Of a DNA stretch of 33,404 nt, positions 26,490-33,320 are shown piece after piece. This DNA is from Clostridia bacterium DTU030 (GTDB lineage: Bacteria; Bacillota; DTU030), in assembly GCA_001513125.1 (NCBI GenBank), contig LFSN01000006.1, positions 842-34,245 on the forward strand, read 5' to 3'. Within the stretch, counting starts at the first letter, position 1. Each line of letters opens with the position of its first letter. Both the position numbers and the translations under genes were made by a program. The notes below the pieces were generated by a model, which made no database searches, had not been told where the DNA came from, and saw only the letters and a program-made list of their open reading frames with translations.

Positions 26490-26560
26490 CGAAGGTGCAG
26501 CAAGGAACATGCAAATTAAGTATATGTTATCTTTTGGGGGCTTTCAATGCTGCACCCTCG
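26490..26560. repeat. Long-arm inverted repeat flanking the ABC operon promoter
   Basis: The arms at 26490-26502 (CGAAGGTGCAGCA) and 26548-26560 (TGCTGCACCCTCG) match as inverted repeats at 12 of 13 positions, with 45 bases between. A smaller AACAT/ATGTT pair is nested inside. The promoter -35 and -10 boxes lie between the arms. Confidence 0.65.
26519..26547 (-). promoter_or_regulatory. Sigma-A promoter of the ABC exporter operon
   Basis: On the minus strand TTGAAA (26547-26542, five of six), a 17-base spacer and TATACT (26524-26519, five of six) predict a transcript starting near 26512 with a leader of about 90 bases. Confidence 0.75.
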
Positions 26561-26587
26561 GGCAGCTCGATGTCCCCCTATTCCCAA

Positions 26588-26617
26588 TTGACAGCAAGGA
26601 AAAAATTATCGGAAAAT
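26588..26617 (+). promoter_or_regulatory. Candidate promoter for the histidine kinase transcript
   Basis: A perfect TTGACA (26588-26593), an 18-base spacer and GAAAAT (26612-26617, four of six) lie upstream of the leader hairpin at 26625-26649. Confidence 0.45.
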
Positions 26618-26624
26618 TTACCCA

Positions 26625-26649
26625 GCCGGTAGGAGAATGGCCTGCCGGC
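26625..26649 (+). repeat. Leader hairpin upstream of the kinase mini-ORF
   Basis: GCCGGTAGG (26625-26633) pairs with CCTGCCGGC (26641-26649), nine pairs including one G-U, with loop AGAATGG. There is no T-tract. It lies 24 bases before the mini-ORF start. Confidence 0.55.
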
Positions 26650-26673
26650 AGCGAAGAAAAGGGAGGAAGAGTT

Positions 26674-26697
26674 ATGAAAAAATACAGGGGTAGGTAA
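26674..26697 (+). CDS. Seven-codon leader ORF before the histidine kinase
   Basis: ATG 26674 follows a strong GGGAGGAAGA ribosome site and encodes MKKYRGR before TAA. The kinase ATG comes two bases after this stop and has no good site of its own, so the mini-ORF probably feeds ribosomes to the kinase by reinitiation. The peptide is basic, and whether it has any function beyond coupling is unknown. A longer in-frame ORF reaching back to 26509 exists but has no ribosome site. Confidence 0.45.
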   Translation: MKKYRGR

Positions 26698-26699
26698 GG

Positions 26700-27995
26700 A
26701 TGAAAAACTACCAGCGGGAAAGGGAAAGGCAGGTGGAAAAGGTGGTCCCGGTAGTTGGGGCCTTTACCCTCTTTATTATGTGTATTGTTTTGTTCAACTC
26801 ATCCCTTGCTTCTCCCGCTCCCTGTCTGGTCATCAGCATCCTTTCCATCCTTATCTACCTGCTAGTCCTGGGGCTGGGGAGGAGCTGGCAGGGGTTTTTA
26901 TCTGCTGCCGGGGGAACCAGCACTAAACAGGGCTGGTATAATTATGTAATACTGCTGACCGGCATTGGCCTGGTTGCCCTGGTGGTCTATATGACCGGTG
27001 GGGCCTACAGCAGCTACAAAAACCTCTTCCTGCCGGTAATCCTGGTCTTTTCCCTGCGGCACGGTTTGACCTGGGGAATGGTGGCCTGCAGCCTGGCCGG
27101 CGCTGCCATTTTCTCCTTTGCCTGGCTGGCCGAGCCCGGCTGGTTACAAAATCCTTACCTGGAAGCCGATCTGGTCACCACTGGTATATTCTTCCTCGCC
27201 ACCTGGTTGGTGGCCAAAACCTACCTGGAGTTGATGCGTAGCTTTGCGATTAGGGAACGCTCGGTAAGGTTGGCTGCCCTGGGGAAAATGGTCGCCAACA
27301 CTGCCCATGAGATCAGGAATCCCCTTACCACCCTGCGGGGCTGCCTGCAGATTATGCAGTATTCCCTCCGGAACAGGGATCCCGCCTGGTACAGTGGGCA
27401 GGCGGAAACCTTTCGGATCATGCTGGCCGAGATTGACCGGATGAATACTATTATTTCCGATCTGCTTCTCTTTGCCCGTCCCCTTCCCCCCCGCAAGCAG
27501 CTGGTAAACCTCAATCAGATAGCCAGGGAGATGGGTTTGCTCCTGGACTGCCGGGCTCGGCTTCATGGCATAGAAATCCAGGTACGCCAGTGTCGTAACG
27601 GCCGGCCGGTGGAAGTAGACCCGGATCAGCTCAAGCAGGTGATCCACAACATTGTGGGGAACGCCCTGGAGGTCATGTCCTCCGGGGGCGTGGTCCAGAT
27701 AGCTGTGCAGGAAAAGGGTGGGCAGATGCAGCTGGAGATCAGGGACAATGGCCCAGGCATTCCTCCGGAAGAATTGCCCCACATCTTTGAACCCTTCTAT
27801 ACCAGCGGTAAAAAGGGTGGGGCAGGCCTGGGCCTGGCCATCTCCCACCGGCTGGTAGAGGAGAATGGGGGCAGGCTGTCTGTCGGCAGTGAGCTGGGCC
27901 GGGGAACGGTCTTTACCGTCCAATTCCCCATCGCTGAAGCCGGGGCGGGCAAGGAAGGGGCTAACAGCTTGAAGGAACCCTTAACCATGGTATAA
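26700..27995 (+). CDS. Membrane sensor histidine kinase
   Basis: This 431-residue kinase has an N-terminal sensor made of about five to six membrane helices (residues 14-175) with little extracytoplasmic sequence. It has the H-box TAHEIRNPLTTLRG (phospho-acceptor His203), an N-box HNIVGNALEVM, a G1 box DNGPGIPPEE and a G2 box GGAGLGLAIS. The layout resembles KinB-type sporulation kinases, which sense signals within the membrane. No response regulator is adjacent, so it is an orphan and could feed a phosphorelay; this is inference. Translation appears to depend on the seven-codon ORF just upstream. Confidence 0.92.
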   Translation: MKNYQRERERQVEKVVPVVGAFTLFIMCIVLFNSSLASPAPCLVISILSILIYLLVLGLGRSWQGFLSAAGGTSTKQGWYNYVILLTGIGLVALVVYMTGGAYSSYKNLFLPVILVFSLRHGLTWGMVACSLAGAAIFSFAWLAEPGWLQNPYLEADLVTTGIFFLATWLVAKTYLELMRSFAIRERSVRLAALGKMVANTAHEIRNPLTTLRGCLQIMQYSLRNRDPAWYSGQAETFRIMLAEIDRMNTIISDLLLFARPLPPRKQLVNLNQIAREMGLLLDCRARLHGIEIQVRQCRNGRPVEVDPDQLKQVIHNIVGNALEVMSSGGVVQIAVQEKGGQMQLEIRDNGPGIPPEELPHIFEPFYTSGKKGGAGLGLAISHRLVEENGGRLSVGSELGRGTVFTVQFPIAEAGAGKEGANSLKEPLTMV

Positions 27996-28010
27996 CAAGC
28001 TTTTTAATGG

Positions 28011-28040
28011 GAAGGGACCGGCCCCGGCGCCGGTCCCTTC
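28011..28040. repeat. Perfect GC-rich hairpin between kinase and HesB-like gene
   Basis: GAAGGGACCGG (28011-28021) and CCGGTCCCTTC (28030-28040) form an 11-bp stem with an 8-base loop between convergent genes. Neither strand has a proper T-tract after the stem, so a terminator role is plausible but not canonical. Confidence 0.55.
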
Positions 28041-28110
28041 AAGTATAATATTCCTTAAGGTGTCCCTCCCCTGCTCCAGCCATGGCAGCCGGGGGAGGAT
28101 AAGGCTGGAG

Positions 28111-28404
28111 TCAGCAGCAGGAATTACCACTGCTGATGTGGAAGCCACTGCCCAGCCAACTTTTGCGGTAGTCGATGATGCTGCCGCTCAGGTACTGTTT
28201 AAGATCCCCTTCCACAACAAAGTTGAGACCCTCCACTTGGAAGACAGTGTCTTCTTCGCGAGCTGACTCATCCAGAGTCAGGCCAAACCTGGGGCCTCCT
28301 CAGCCAAAACCCTGGAAATATATGCGGATAAAGGGATTGGCTGCCTCCTTTTCAGCCAGGAGTTCCTGGAGCTTTTCTTTGGCCCGGGGAGTTATATTGA
28401 GCAA
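28111..28404 (-). CDS. HesB/IscA-like selenoprotein
   Basis: This 97-residue protein is read from TTG 28404 to the TGA at 28111-28113, through an in-frame UGA at 28302-28300 that should encode selenocysteine (residue 35). The sequence around it, QGFG-U-GGPRFGLTLDE, matches the GxGCGGP-x-x-GLxLDE region of the HesB/IscA-like family, with Sec in place of the conserved Cys. The C-terminal half (NFVVEGDLKQYL, IIDY) is also family-like, and the protein ends in Cys-Cys. HesB-like selenoproteins are a known bacterial group; the exact role (iron-sulfur carrier or redox) is not settled. AAAGGAGTG (28419-28411) lies eight bases before the TTG. ATG 28422 is in frame but has no ribosome site. Because of the UGA, neither half is long enough to be called normally. 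Confidence 0.88.
28263..28302 (-). promoter_or_regulatory. Selenocysteine UGA and candidate SECIS hairpin of the HesB-like gene
   Basis: Read on the minus strand, the UGA (28302-28300) is followed by a perfect 7-bp hairpin, CTGACTC / GAGTCAG (28281-28263), with loop TGGAT. The loop begins 26 bases after the UGA and has G as its second base. As I recall them, bacterial SECIS rules want a loop about 16-37 bases from the UGA with G in the first two loop positions. Confidence 0.75.
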
Positions 28405-28432
28405 CGGTAACACTCCTTTCATTATTTCGAAT

Positions 28433-28476
28433 AATACCCCTATGGGTATTTTGACACAGAGAGTTAGAATTGTCAA
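28433..28476 (-). promoter_or_regulatory. Promoter of the HesB-like gene overlapped by a CsoR-type palindrome
   Basis: On the minus strand a perfect -35 TTGACA (28476-28471), a 17-base spacer and CAAAAT (28453-28448, four of six) form a promoter. An inverted repeat, AATACCC-ATAG-GGGTATT (28450-28433), overlaps the -10 and start point. The palindrome resembles operators of the CsoR/CstR family of copper- or persulfide-sensing repressors (A/T-flanked ACCC...GGGT). No regulator of that family is encoded in the window. Confidence 0.65.
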
Positions 28477-28519
28477 CAATAATAGCGGGGAAAGGGAAAA
28501 TAATAAGTAGGTGGCATTG

Positions 28520-29182
28520 ATGGGGCATAATTTAGATAAGCAGCTGGTGGAAAGATATAAAGATCCCCATTTGGGAGAAATGGTCCTCAGAAGGTGCGGG
28601 GAGCATTATGAGATCATTTTCAATGGGATCTTCCTGATGGCTACCTATGGTGGCAGGTCGGAGCGGGAAATGGTAAGATTAACCCTGGAGGAAATTGGCC
28701 GGGCAGGCCGCTCCTCGGGGCTCCAGATACTCATTGGTGGTTTGGGAGTAGGGTACAGCCTGCAGGAAGCCCTCCGGTGCCGGGCAGTGGAGCGGGTGGT
28801 TGTAGTTGAGGTGGCACCCCCCATTGTCGAGTGGAATCGGCGTTATTTTGCCCCCTTTAATGGCCATGCCCTGGCCGATGGGCGCACGGAACTGGTTATT
28901 GATGACCTGTACCTGTACATTGAGGGGGCAAGGCCGGCAAGCTATGACGGCATTATTCTGGACATCGATAACGGCCCCGATTGGCTGGTGCTGGCTAGGA
29001 ACCAAAGGCTGTATACCGGGGCCGGCTTAAGGCGAATACGGGATCTATTGCGGCCGGGGGGCTGTGTTTCCCTCTGGTCCCTGACCCATAATGCCGCCTT
29101 TACAGCAGAATTGATCCAGCTTTTTTCCACTGTTCGGGAGGAGAAGGTAGATGATGCCTATCTCTACCTGGCCCAAAAATAA
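28520..29182 (+). CDS. Spermidine synthase-like (spermine/spermidine synthase fold) protein
   Basis: This 220-residue protein has the Rossmann-type fold of spermidine synthases and related methyltransferases. The glycine-rich loop LIGGLGVGYSLQEAL, an acidic strand end VVVVEVAPPIVEWNRR and DGIILDIDNGPDWLV are visible. The N-terminal half has the short beta-strand start of the family. It is shorter than classical SpeE (about 280 residues), and the aminopropyl-transfer residues cannot be confirmed, so the substrate is uncertain. ATG 28520 lies five bases after AGGTGG (28509-28514); GTG 28511 is within that site. It starts divergently from the HesB-like gene. Confidence 0.75.
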   Translation: MGHNLDKQLVERYKDPHLGEMVLRRCGEHYEIIFNGIFLMATYGGRSEREMVRLTLEEIGRAGRSSGLQILIGGLGVGYSLQEALRCRAVERVVVVEVAPPIVEWNRRYFAPFNGHALADGRTELVIDDLYLYIEGARPASYDGIILDIDNGPDWLVLARNQRLYTGAGLRRIRDLLRPGGCVSLWSLTHNAAFTAELIQLFSTVREEKVDDAYLYLAQK

Positions 29183-29209
29183 ATATAGTAGAAAAGGGGT
29201 GGTGGAGCC

Positions 29210-29905
29210 ATGGCTCTCTTTGCCCTGGGAGACTTGCATTTATCCCATGCTGTAGACAAACCCATGGACATCTTTGGGCCGGTATGGGAAAAGCACGAGG
29301 AAAAGATTGCCGGGAACTGGCGCCGAATTGTCGGACCCGATGATCTGGTCATTATTCCTGGAGATATATCCTGGGCCCTGAAACTTGCTGAGGCCATTCC
29401 CGATCTTGACTGGCTGGGCCGGCTGCCCGGGAAAAAGCTCCTGGTGCGGGGCAATCACGATTACTGGTGGGTCGGGATCGGAAAAGTCCGGCGGGTGCTC
29501 CCGCGGGGCGTCTACGCCCTGCAGAATGATTATTTTCCCTGGGGGGAATGGGCTATCTGTGGCAGCCGGGGTTGGATTTGCCCGGGCCAGGAGGGATTCG
29601 ATCCGGTACGGGATGAGAAGATTTACCAGCGGGAGCTGGGACGCCTCCAGCTCTCCCTGGAGAGGGCCCACAAAGACGGCTTTGATCAAATTGTGGTTGC
29701 CCTCCATTACCCCCCCACCAATGGCCGCCATGAGCCGTCGGGCTTTACCGAACTACTCCACCAATATTCGGTAAAAATTTGTGTTTACGGGCATCTCCAC
29801 GGCGAGGCCCAGGCTTCAGCCCTGACAGGAGAGTGGGAGGGAACTGAATACAGGCTGGTGGCAGCCGATGCCGTCAATTTTAGCCCTGTCTTAATCCTGG
29901 ACTGA
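29210..29905 (+). CDS. Calcineurin-like metallophosphoesterase
   Basis: This 231-residue protein carries all five dimetal motifs: GDLHLS (residue 7 on), GDISW, GNHDYWW, a His in ALHYPP and GHLHGE near the end. It could hydrolyse phosphomonoesters or cyclic nucleotides; the substrate is unknown. The ATG follows GGGGTGGTGGAG, 27 bases after the preceding gene, so it is likely cotranscribed with the spermidine synthase-like gene. Its 3' end overlaps the reading frame of the converging DUF2892 gene by about 120 bases. Confidence 0.92.
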   Translation: MALFALGDLHLSHAVDKPMDIFGPVWEKHEEKIAGNWRRIVGPDDLVIIPGDISWALKLAEAIPDLDWLGRLPGKKLLVRGNHDYWWVGIGKVRRVLPRGVYALQNDYFPWGEWAICGSRGWICPGQEGFDPVRDEKIYQRELGRLQLSLERAHKDGFDQIVVALHYPPTNGRHEPSGFTELLHQYSVKICVYGHLHGEAQASALTGEWEGTEYRLVAADAVNFSPVLILD

Positions 29906-30141
29906 GCCTGTGGTCCCAATGCTGGTTCCCTGTTTTGTCCTATTTTGGTCTTTGGTTGAAATTCCAGAAGGTCATAACCGATGCAGTAGCCTGCCAGGCC
30001 TTCGACAAGAAAACCGAGGCCCAGGAGGGACAGGAGCAGGCCCCGCCGCCTCTGCAGCAGCCGGAGGATGCCCAGGAAGGCCAGGAGCAAGCCCCCCATA
30101 ATCCGCACCGTCCGGTCGAAGGGTCCAGTGTTTTGCCGCAT
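29785..30141 (-). CDS. DUF2892-family small membrane protein with C-terminal extension
   Basis: The first 66 or so residues match the DUF2892 (inner membrane YgaP-like) pattern: QNTGPFDRTVRIMGGLLLAFLG, a basic loop QRRRG, a second hydrophobic segment and GLAGYCIGYDLLEF. The family is normally only about 60-75 residues long. Here the frame stays open for some 52 further residues that run antisense through the end of the metallophosphoesterase gene and have no recognisable features. The ATG at 30141 follows GAGGTG by six bases, which supports translation. Function is unknown; relatives are often linked to rhodanese domains or sulfur metabolism. Confidence 0.7.
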   Translation of the reverse strand: MRQNTGPFDRTVRIMGGLLLAFLGILRLLQRRRGLLLSLLGLGFLVEGLAGYCIGYDLLEFQPKTKIGQNREPALGPQAQSRIKTGLKLTASAATSLYSVPSHSPVRAEAWASPWRCP

Positions 30142-30462
30142 AGTTTTCACCTCGAGTTTAGTTTACCCTCTAGTATCGGCTTTTAGCATGGTGGTGATAG
30201 CCTCTTTTGTCCATCTTATTGCACAAATTGGTAATACTGTTGGCAGGATACGTGTACTAGGGGAATAATGTGGCCATATGGTTGCCTATACAGCCCTCGC
30301 TACCTCCAGCAATACAGCCGGCAGCATTAAAAGGGGTAGAAAGTTTTCGCCACCTCGGTTATACTGAGTTTTTTTGTGGCCTTGGTACTTGACAATGTAG
30401 GTCTATCCCGATAAACTGGAGCCAGGCAGGTTTATCATAATAAACCATTCGGGAGGGTGGAC
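30142..30462. other. 321-base intergenic region between DUF2892 and blaI genes
   Basis: The region holds the leader of the minus-strand DUF2892 gene, a weak hairpin CTCGG/CTGAG followed by seven T on the plus strand (30354-30375), and the blaI promoter. I see no coding potential in it on either strand. Confidence 0.6.
30389..30417 (+). promoter_or_regulatory. Promoter and candidate BlaI operator of the blaI-blaR1 pair
   Basis: A perfect TTGACA (30389-30394), 17-base spacer and TAAACT (30412-30417) form a sigma-A type promoter. The -35 overlaps the dyad GACAATGTA (30391-30399), which resembles the ACA...TGT core of BlaI/MecI operators, consistent with autorepression. Confidence 0.55.
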
Positions 30463-30822
30463 ATGACTGACTTGAAACTCTTTGCCGCAGAACGCAAGTT
30501 TATGGATATCATCTGGGAACATGAACCAATAAACTCTACGCAACTTACGAAAATTTGTTTACAGAAGTTGGGATGGAAGAAATCTACTACCTACACAATG
30601 ATCAGGAAACTGGTCAATCGTGGCCTTCTGAAGAATGAGAATGCGACGGTGACCGCTCTGGTAAAAAGGGAGCAGGTGCAAAAATATGAAAGCGAGACCC
30701 TTTTAGAGCAAAGCTTCGACGGTTCATTACCTGTTTTCTTAGCGACATTCCTTCAGGATAAAGCCTTGTCAAAGGAAGAAGCCGAGGAGCTCCAGAGGAT
30801 GATTCAGGAGGCGACAAAATGA
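30463..30822 (+). CDS. blaI: BlaI/MecI/CopY family transcriptional repressor
   Basis: This 119-residue winged-helix repressor shows the family motif of an N-terminal AAERKFMDIIWEHEPINS and recognition region WKKSTTYTMIRKLVNRGLL. A C-terminal dimerisation helix contains the FLQDKALSKEEAEELQRMI segment. Such repressors are removed when a membrane M56 peptidase signals; here that peptidase is encoded next with overlapping start (30819). ATG 30463 lies five bases after GGGAGGG; GTG 30457 falls in that site. No beta-lactamase or PBP2a-like gene is present in the window, so the regulated target is not evident. Confidence 0.9.
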   Translation: MTDLKLFAAERKFMDIIWEHEPINSTQLTKICLQKLGWKKSTTYTMIRKLVNRGLLKNENATVTALVKREQVQKYESETLLEQSFDGSLPVFLATFLQDKALSKEEAEELQRMIQEATK

Positions 30823-32654
30823 AGAGTCTGTTTCTTACTGTCTTGAACATGAGCTTAACGGCAAGCTATACTGTTGTGGCTGTTATGGTTGTCCGGTTGC
30901 TGTTGAGGAAAGCTCCCAAGGTTTTTTCCTATGCCCTGTGGGGGATAGTATTTTTTCGTCTCCTTTGTCCCTTCTCCCTTGAATCCCCTCTGAGCCTGGT
31001 ACCGGAACAAACCATTATTCCTCAGGAGATTGTTTTTTTCCAGAATCCCGGCATAGAAACCGGCATCGTAAGCGTAGATAGTCCCGTAAATCATTCTATC
31101 CGGACTTCCTTACCGCCTGAATATCCAGCGCCCAGTACAAACTCAATGACTGTTATTACAGAAATCGGGGCCGTGATCTGGGTGGTCGGTATTGTCCTCC
31201 TTTTCTTATCCAGTATTGTGTCTTACTGTAGGCTAAAGCAGAGGCTTTCTACGGCCACCCTTGTTAAGGGTAATAATGTCTTTGAAACCGATCAGATTCA
31301 AACTCCCTTTGTCTTGGGCTTTTTTCAACCGAAGATCTACCTTCCGCCGGGTCTAGATCCAAAGGAAATGGATTATATCTTATGGCACGAAAAAAACCAT
31401 ATCAAGCGCGGAGATCACATCATTAAACTTGTGGCTTTTGCTGCGACTGTTCTTCATTGGTTTAATCCGCTGATCTGGCTTTCTTACTTTCTCATGTCCA
31501 AGGACATGGAAATGTCCTGCGATGAAATGGTGTTGGGGCAAGCAGGTGGTGATATACGGGCACATTATTCCCACTCCTTGCTCTCCCTTGCGGCAAAACA
31601 AAGTGGTCTGTTAATTCCCCCGGCTTTTGGCGAGAGCAATGTGAAGTCACGCATTATGAATGTATTGAAGTATAGAAAACCTTCCACGTGGATTATGGTT
31701 ACGGCTATAACTGTAGTGATGATCCTGGCAGTGGTGCTAATGGTCGACCCGATAGAATCTAAGCCTCCATCGGTTGTCGAAGAATTTCTCCAATACAAAA
31801 CAAAGTATGTCGGTGATGCAACTGCTGTTGGCAGCATCATCTATCTCTTAGATTACCCTGAAGGCATAGATTATGATCATTTTGAACTTCACACCGTCAG
31901 CCCCTCCTATGGCGTGACAGTATATTTGCAAACAGATACAGAGATAGGTGACTATTACACGGCAAAGGAGGCAGCGGGGCAAGCATCCTTTACCAGGAAT
32001 GCCATTATCATGTTTTCCTTGATCGAAAATGTCGATTATATTAATTTTAATCTGAACGATGGCCAAAATGATTTTCTGCTGCGGTATTCGAGGGATGAAG
32101 CAGACGCTACTATGGGTAAAGATGTGCGGGAGTTTGCTCAAGGGAAGGAGGAGTTTGCCAGGCTGCTGGCAATACTCGATGCTCTTGAGGAAAGCAGCTC
32201 TGTCGGCTATGTTGGCGGTGTCGAGAGGGCATCCATAGCATACATCAACGGCAATTACCTACCAAAACAGTACAGGAAGCAATTCTCAGACTATATGATT
32301 GACCGCTTTACCAGCGAATACAGCAAATATTATCAAATCAAGGGTTTCGAAGTATCAAATCTTGAATATACCGTTAGTGATACCGATATTGAGATTACAT
32401 TTTTCTTTAAGATGATCTTTCAGAATTACTATAAAGATCCCGATACTATCCCCTATATTAGAGAAGCAAAGGAGAATGACTCCCCTTATTATGAACAGAT
32501 GCGTAATGAGTATAATCAACCGAAGGAGGGAAATTATGATCTGATGTTTAGGGCAAAAATTAATGCTGGGACAATTGTTGAAAACAGCATTGAACTCTTT
32601 ATTAATCAAGCTCCCAAAGGGGTTGATTATGTACCTCTTAAGGAGCTGGTATGA
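30819..32654 (+). CDS. BlaR1-type M56 membrane peptidase with DUF4825-like C-terminal domain
   Basis: This 611-residue protein has N-terminal membrane helices and an M56 zinc metalloprotease domain, with HEKNH (His190-His194) and the downstream acidic ligand in SCDEMVL (about residue 236). A further helix near residue 290-310 leads to an extracytoplasmic region that resembles DUF4825 (residues about 315-430) rather than the penicillin-sensor domain of BlaR1. It probably cleaves or triggers cleavage of the BlaI-like repressor when an external signal is sensed; the ligand is unknown. It starts in the last codons of blaI. DNA of the 3' half is notably AT-rich compared with the rest of the window. 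Confidence 0.88.
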   Translation: MKSLFLTVLNMSLTASYTVVAVMVVRLLLRKAPKVFSYALWGIVFFRLLCPFSLESPLSLVPEQTIIPQEIVFFQNPGIETGIVSVDSPVNHSIRTSLPPEYPAPSTNSMTVITEIGAVIWVVGIVLLFLSSIVSYCRLKQRLSTATLVKGNNVFETDQIQTPFVLGFFQPKIYLPPGLDPKEMDYILWHEKNHIKRGDHIIKLVAFAATVLHWFNPLIWLSYFLMSKDMEMSCDEMVLGQAGGDIRAHYSHSLLSLAAKQSGLLIPPAFGESNVKSRIMNVLKYRKPSTWIMVTAITVVMILAVVLMVDPIESKPPSVVEEFLQYKTKYVGDATAVGSIIYLLDYPEGIDYDHFELHTVSPSYGVTVYLQTDTEIGDYYTAKEAAGQASFTRNAIIMFSLIENVDYINFNLNDGQNDFLLRYSRDEADATMGKDVREFAQGKEEFARLLAILDALEESSSVGYVGGVERASIAYINGNYLPKQYRKQFSDYMIDRFTSEYSKYYQIKGFEVSNLEYTVSDTDIEITFFFKMIFQNYYKDPDTIPYIREAKENDSPYYEQMRNEYNQPKEGNYDLMFRAKINAGTIVENSIELFINQAPKGVDYVPLKELV

Positions 32655-32719
32655 TGTTATGACTATTACTCTGAAAAAACTATTTCAAGAGCCAGCCTAA
32701 TTTGTCGCCGGCTCCGAAA

Positions 32720-32796
32720 CGTGGCCGCCCTCTGAATAAACACTGAAAATAGGTTGGGCGGCCATGCTGTAGTCAGCTTTGAAAATTACCAACCTA
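32720..32796 (+). repeat. Overlapping inverted repeats upstream of the small membrane protein gene
   Basis: CGTGGCCGCCC (32720-32730) pairs with GGGCGGCCATG (32756-32766, one G-U), and TAGGTTGG (32750-32757) pairs perfectly with CCAACCTA (32789-32796). The two stems share two bases, so they compete at that edge. No T-tract follows, and I do not recognise a riboswitch class. Confidence 0.5.
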
Positions 32797-32862
32797 GGGG
32801 CAGGATACCTGACCTGTTCCGGCGAAATAGCAAAATAATTGAAACAAAAGGGTGGGAGCAAG

Positions 32863-33132
32863 ATGACTACAAAGGGGCAGTTGAGTAAAGGGGAGCTTTT
32901 TTTCTCTTTGCCCGTCAGCTTCATCCTCATCGGCGTTGCCCTCTGGAACTGGAGCCACGGCTTTTCCCATTTTGTCAATTGGATCTGGCTCCTCATCGGC
33001 CTGAACCGTTTACTGACTTTAGGTAGGAAGGCCTTCCCCCGCTGGCGCGGCCTTCTCAACAGTCTTGCCCTGGCATCTTCCTTTGTCCTCATACTCCTTG
33101 TGGTCTATATAGCCTTTCGCTATTTCCTCTAG
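32863..33132 (+). CDS. Small hypothetical membrane protein
   Basis: This 89-residue protein has three hydrophobic segments, about residues 11-26, 33-46 and 68-86, separated by short basic loops (LTLGRKAFPRWRG). I do not recognise the family. ATG 32863 follows GGTGGGAG by four bases; an ATG at 32839 lacks a site. It stands alone between the M56 peptidase and a terminator. Confidence 0.6.
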   Translation: MTTKGQLSKGELFFSLPVSFILIGVALWNWSHGFSHFVNWIWLLIGLNRLLTLGRKAFPRWRGLLNSLALASSFVLILLVVYIAFRYFL

Positions 33133-33172
33133 GAATTACTTGGAGGAATAAAAGGGAAAAAATTACAATTAC

Positions 33173-33192
33173 AAGGGGCGCCGGCCCTTTTT
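33173..33192. terminator. Terminator after the small membrane protein gene
   Basis: AAGGG (33173-33177) and CCCTT (33185-33189) with a GC-rich loop are followed by TTTTT. On the minus strand the stem is followed, after a short gap, by a run of six T, so it may serve both converging genes. Confidence 0.6.
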
Positions 33193-33320
33193 CCTTTGTG
33201 CCGCCCCGGGATTAGTTGCAGCAAAATTATGTAATCATTGGCAGGAATCATGAAACATATGTTGTATATTAACAGTTAAGTCACTATAATATAAATATTT
33301 ACATTATCAACCATAGGCCG

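Noticed and set aside
28060-28510. Plus-strand ORFs of 68 and 111 codons over the HesB-like gene
   Set aside because: They are shadows of the minus-strand selenoprotein, which alone has family motifs, a promoter and a ribosome site.
32697-33092. 131-codon minus-strand ORF over the small membrane protein
   Set aside because: Basic, unstructured shadow sequence; the plus-strand gene has the ribosome site and membrane-protein pattern.
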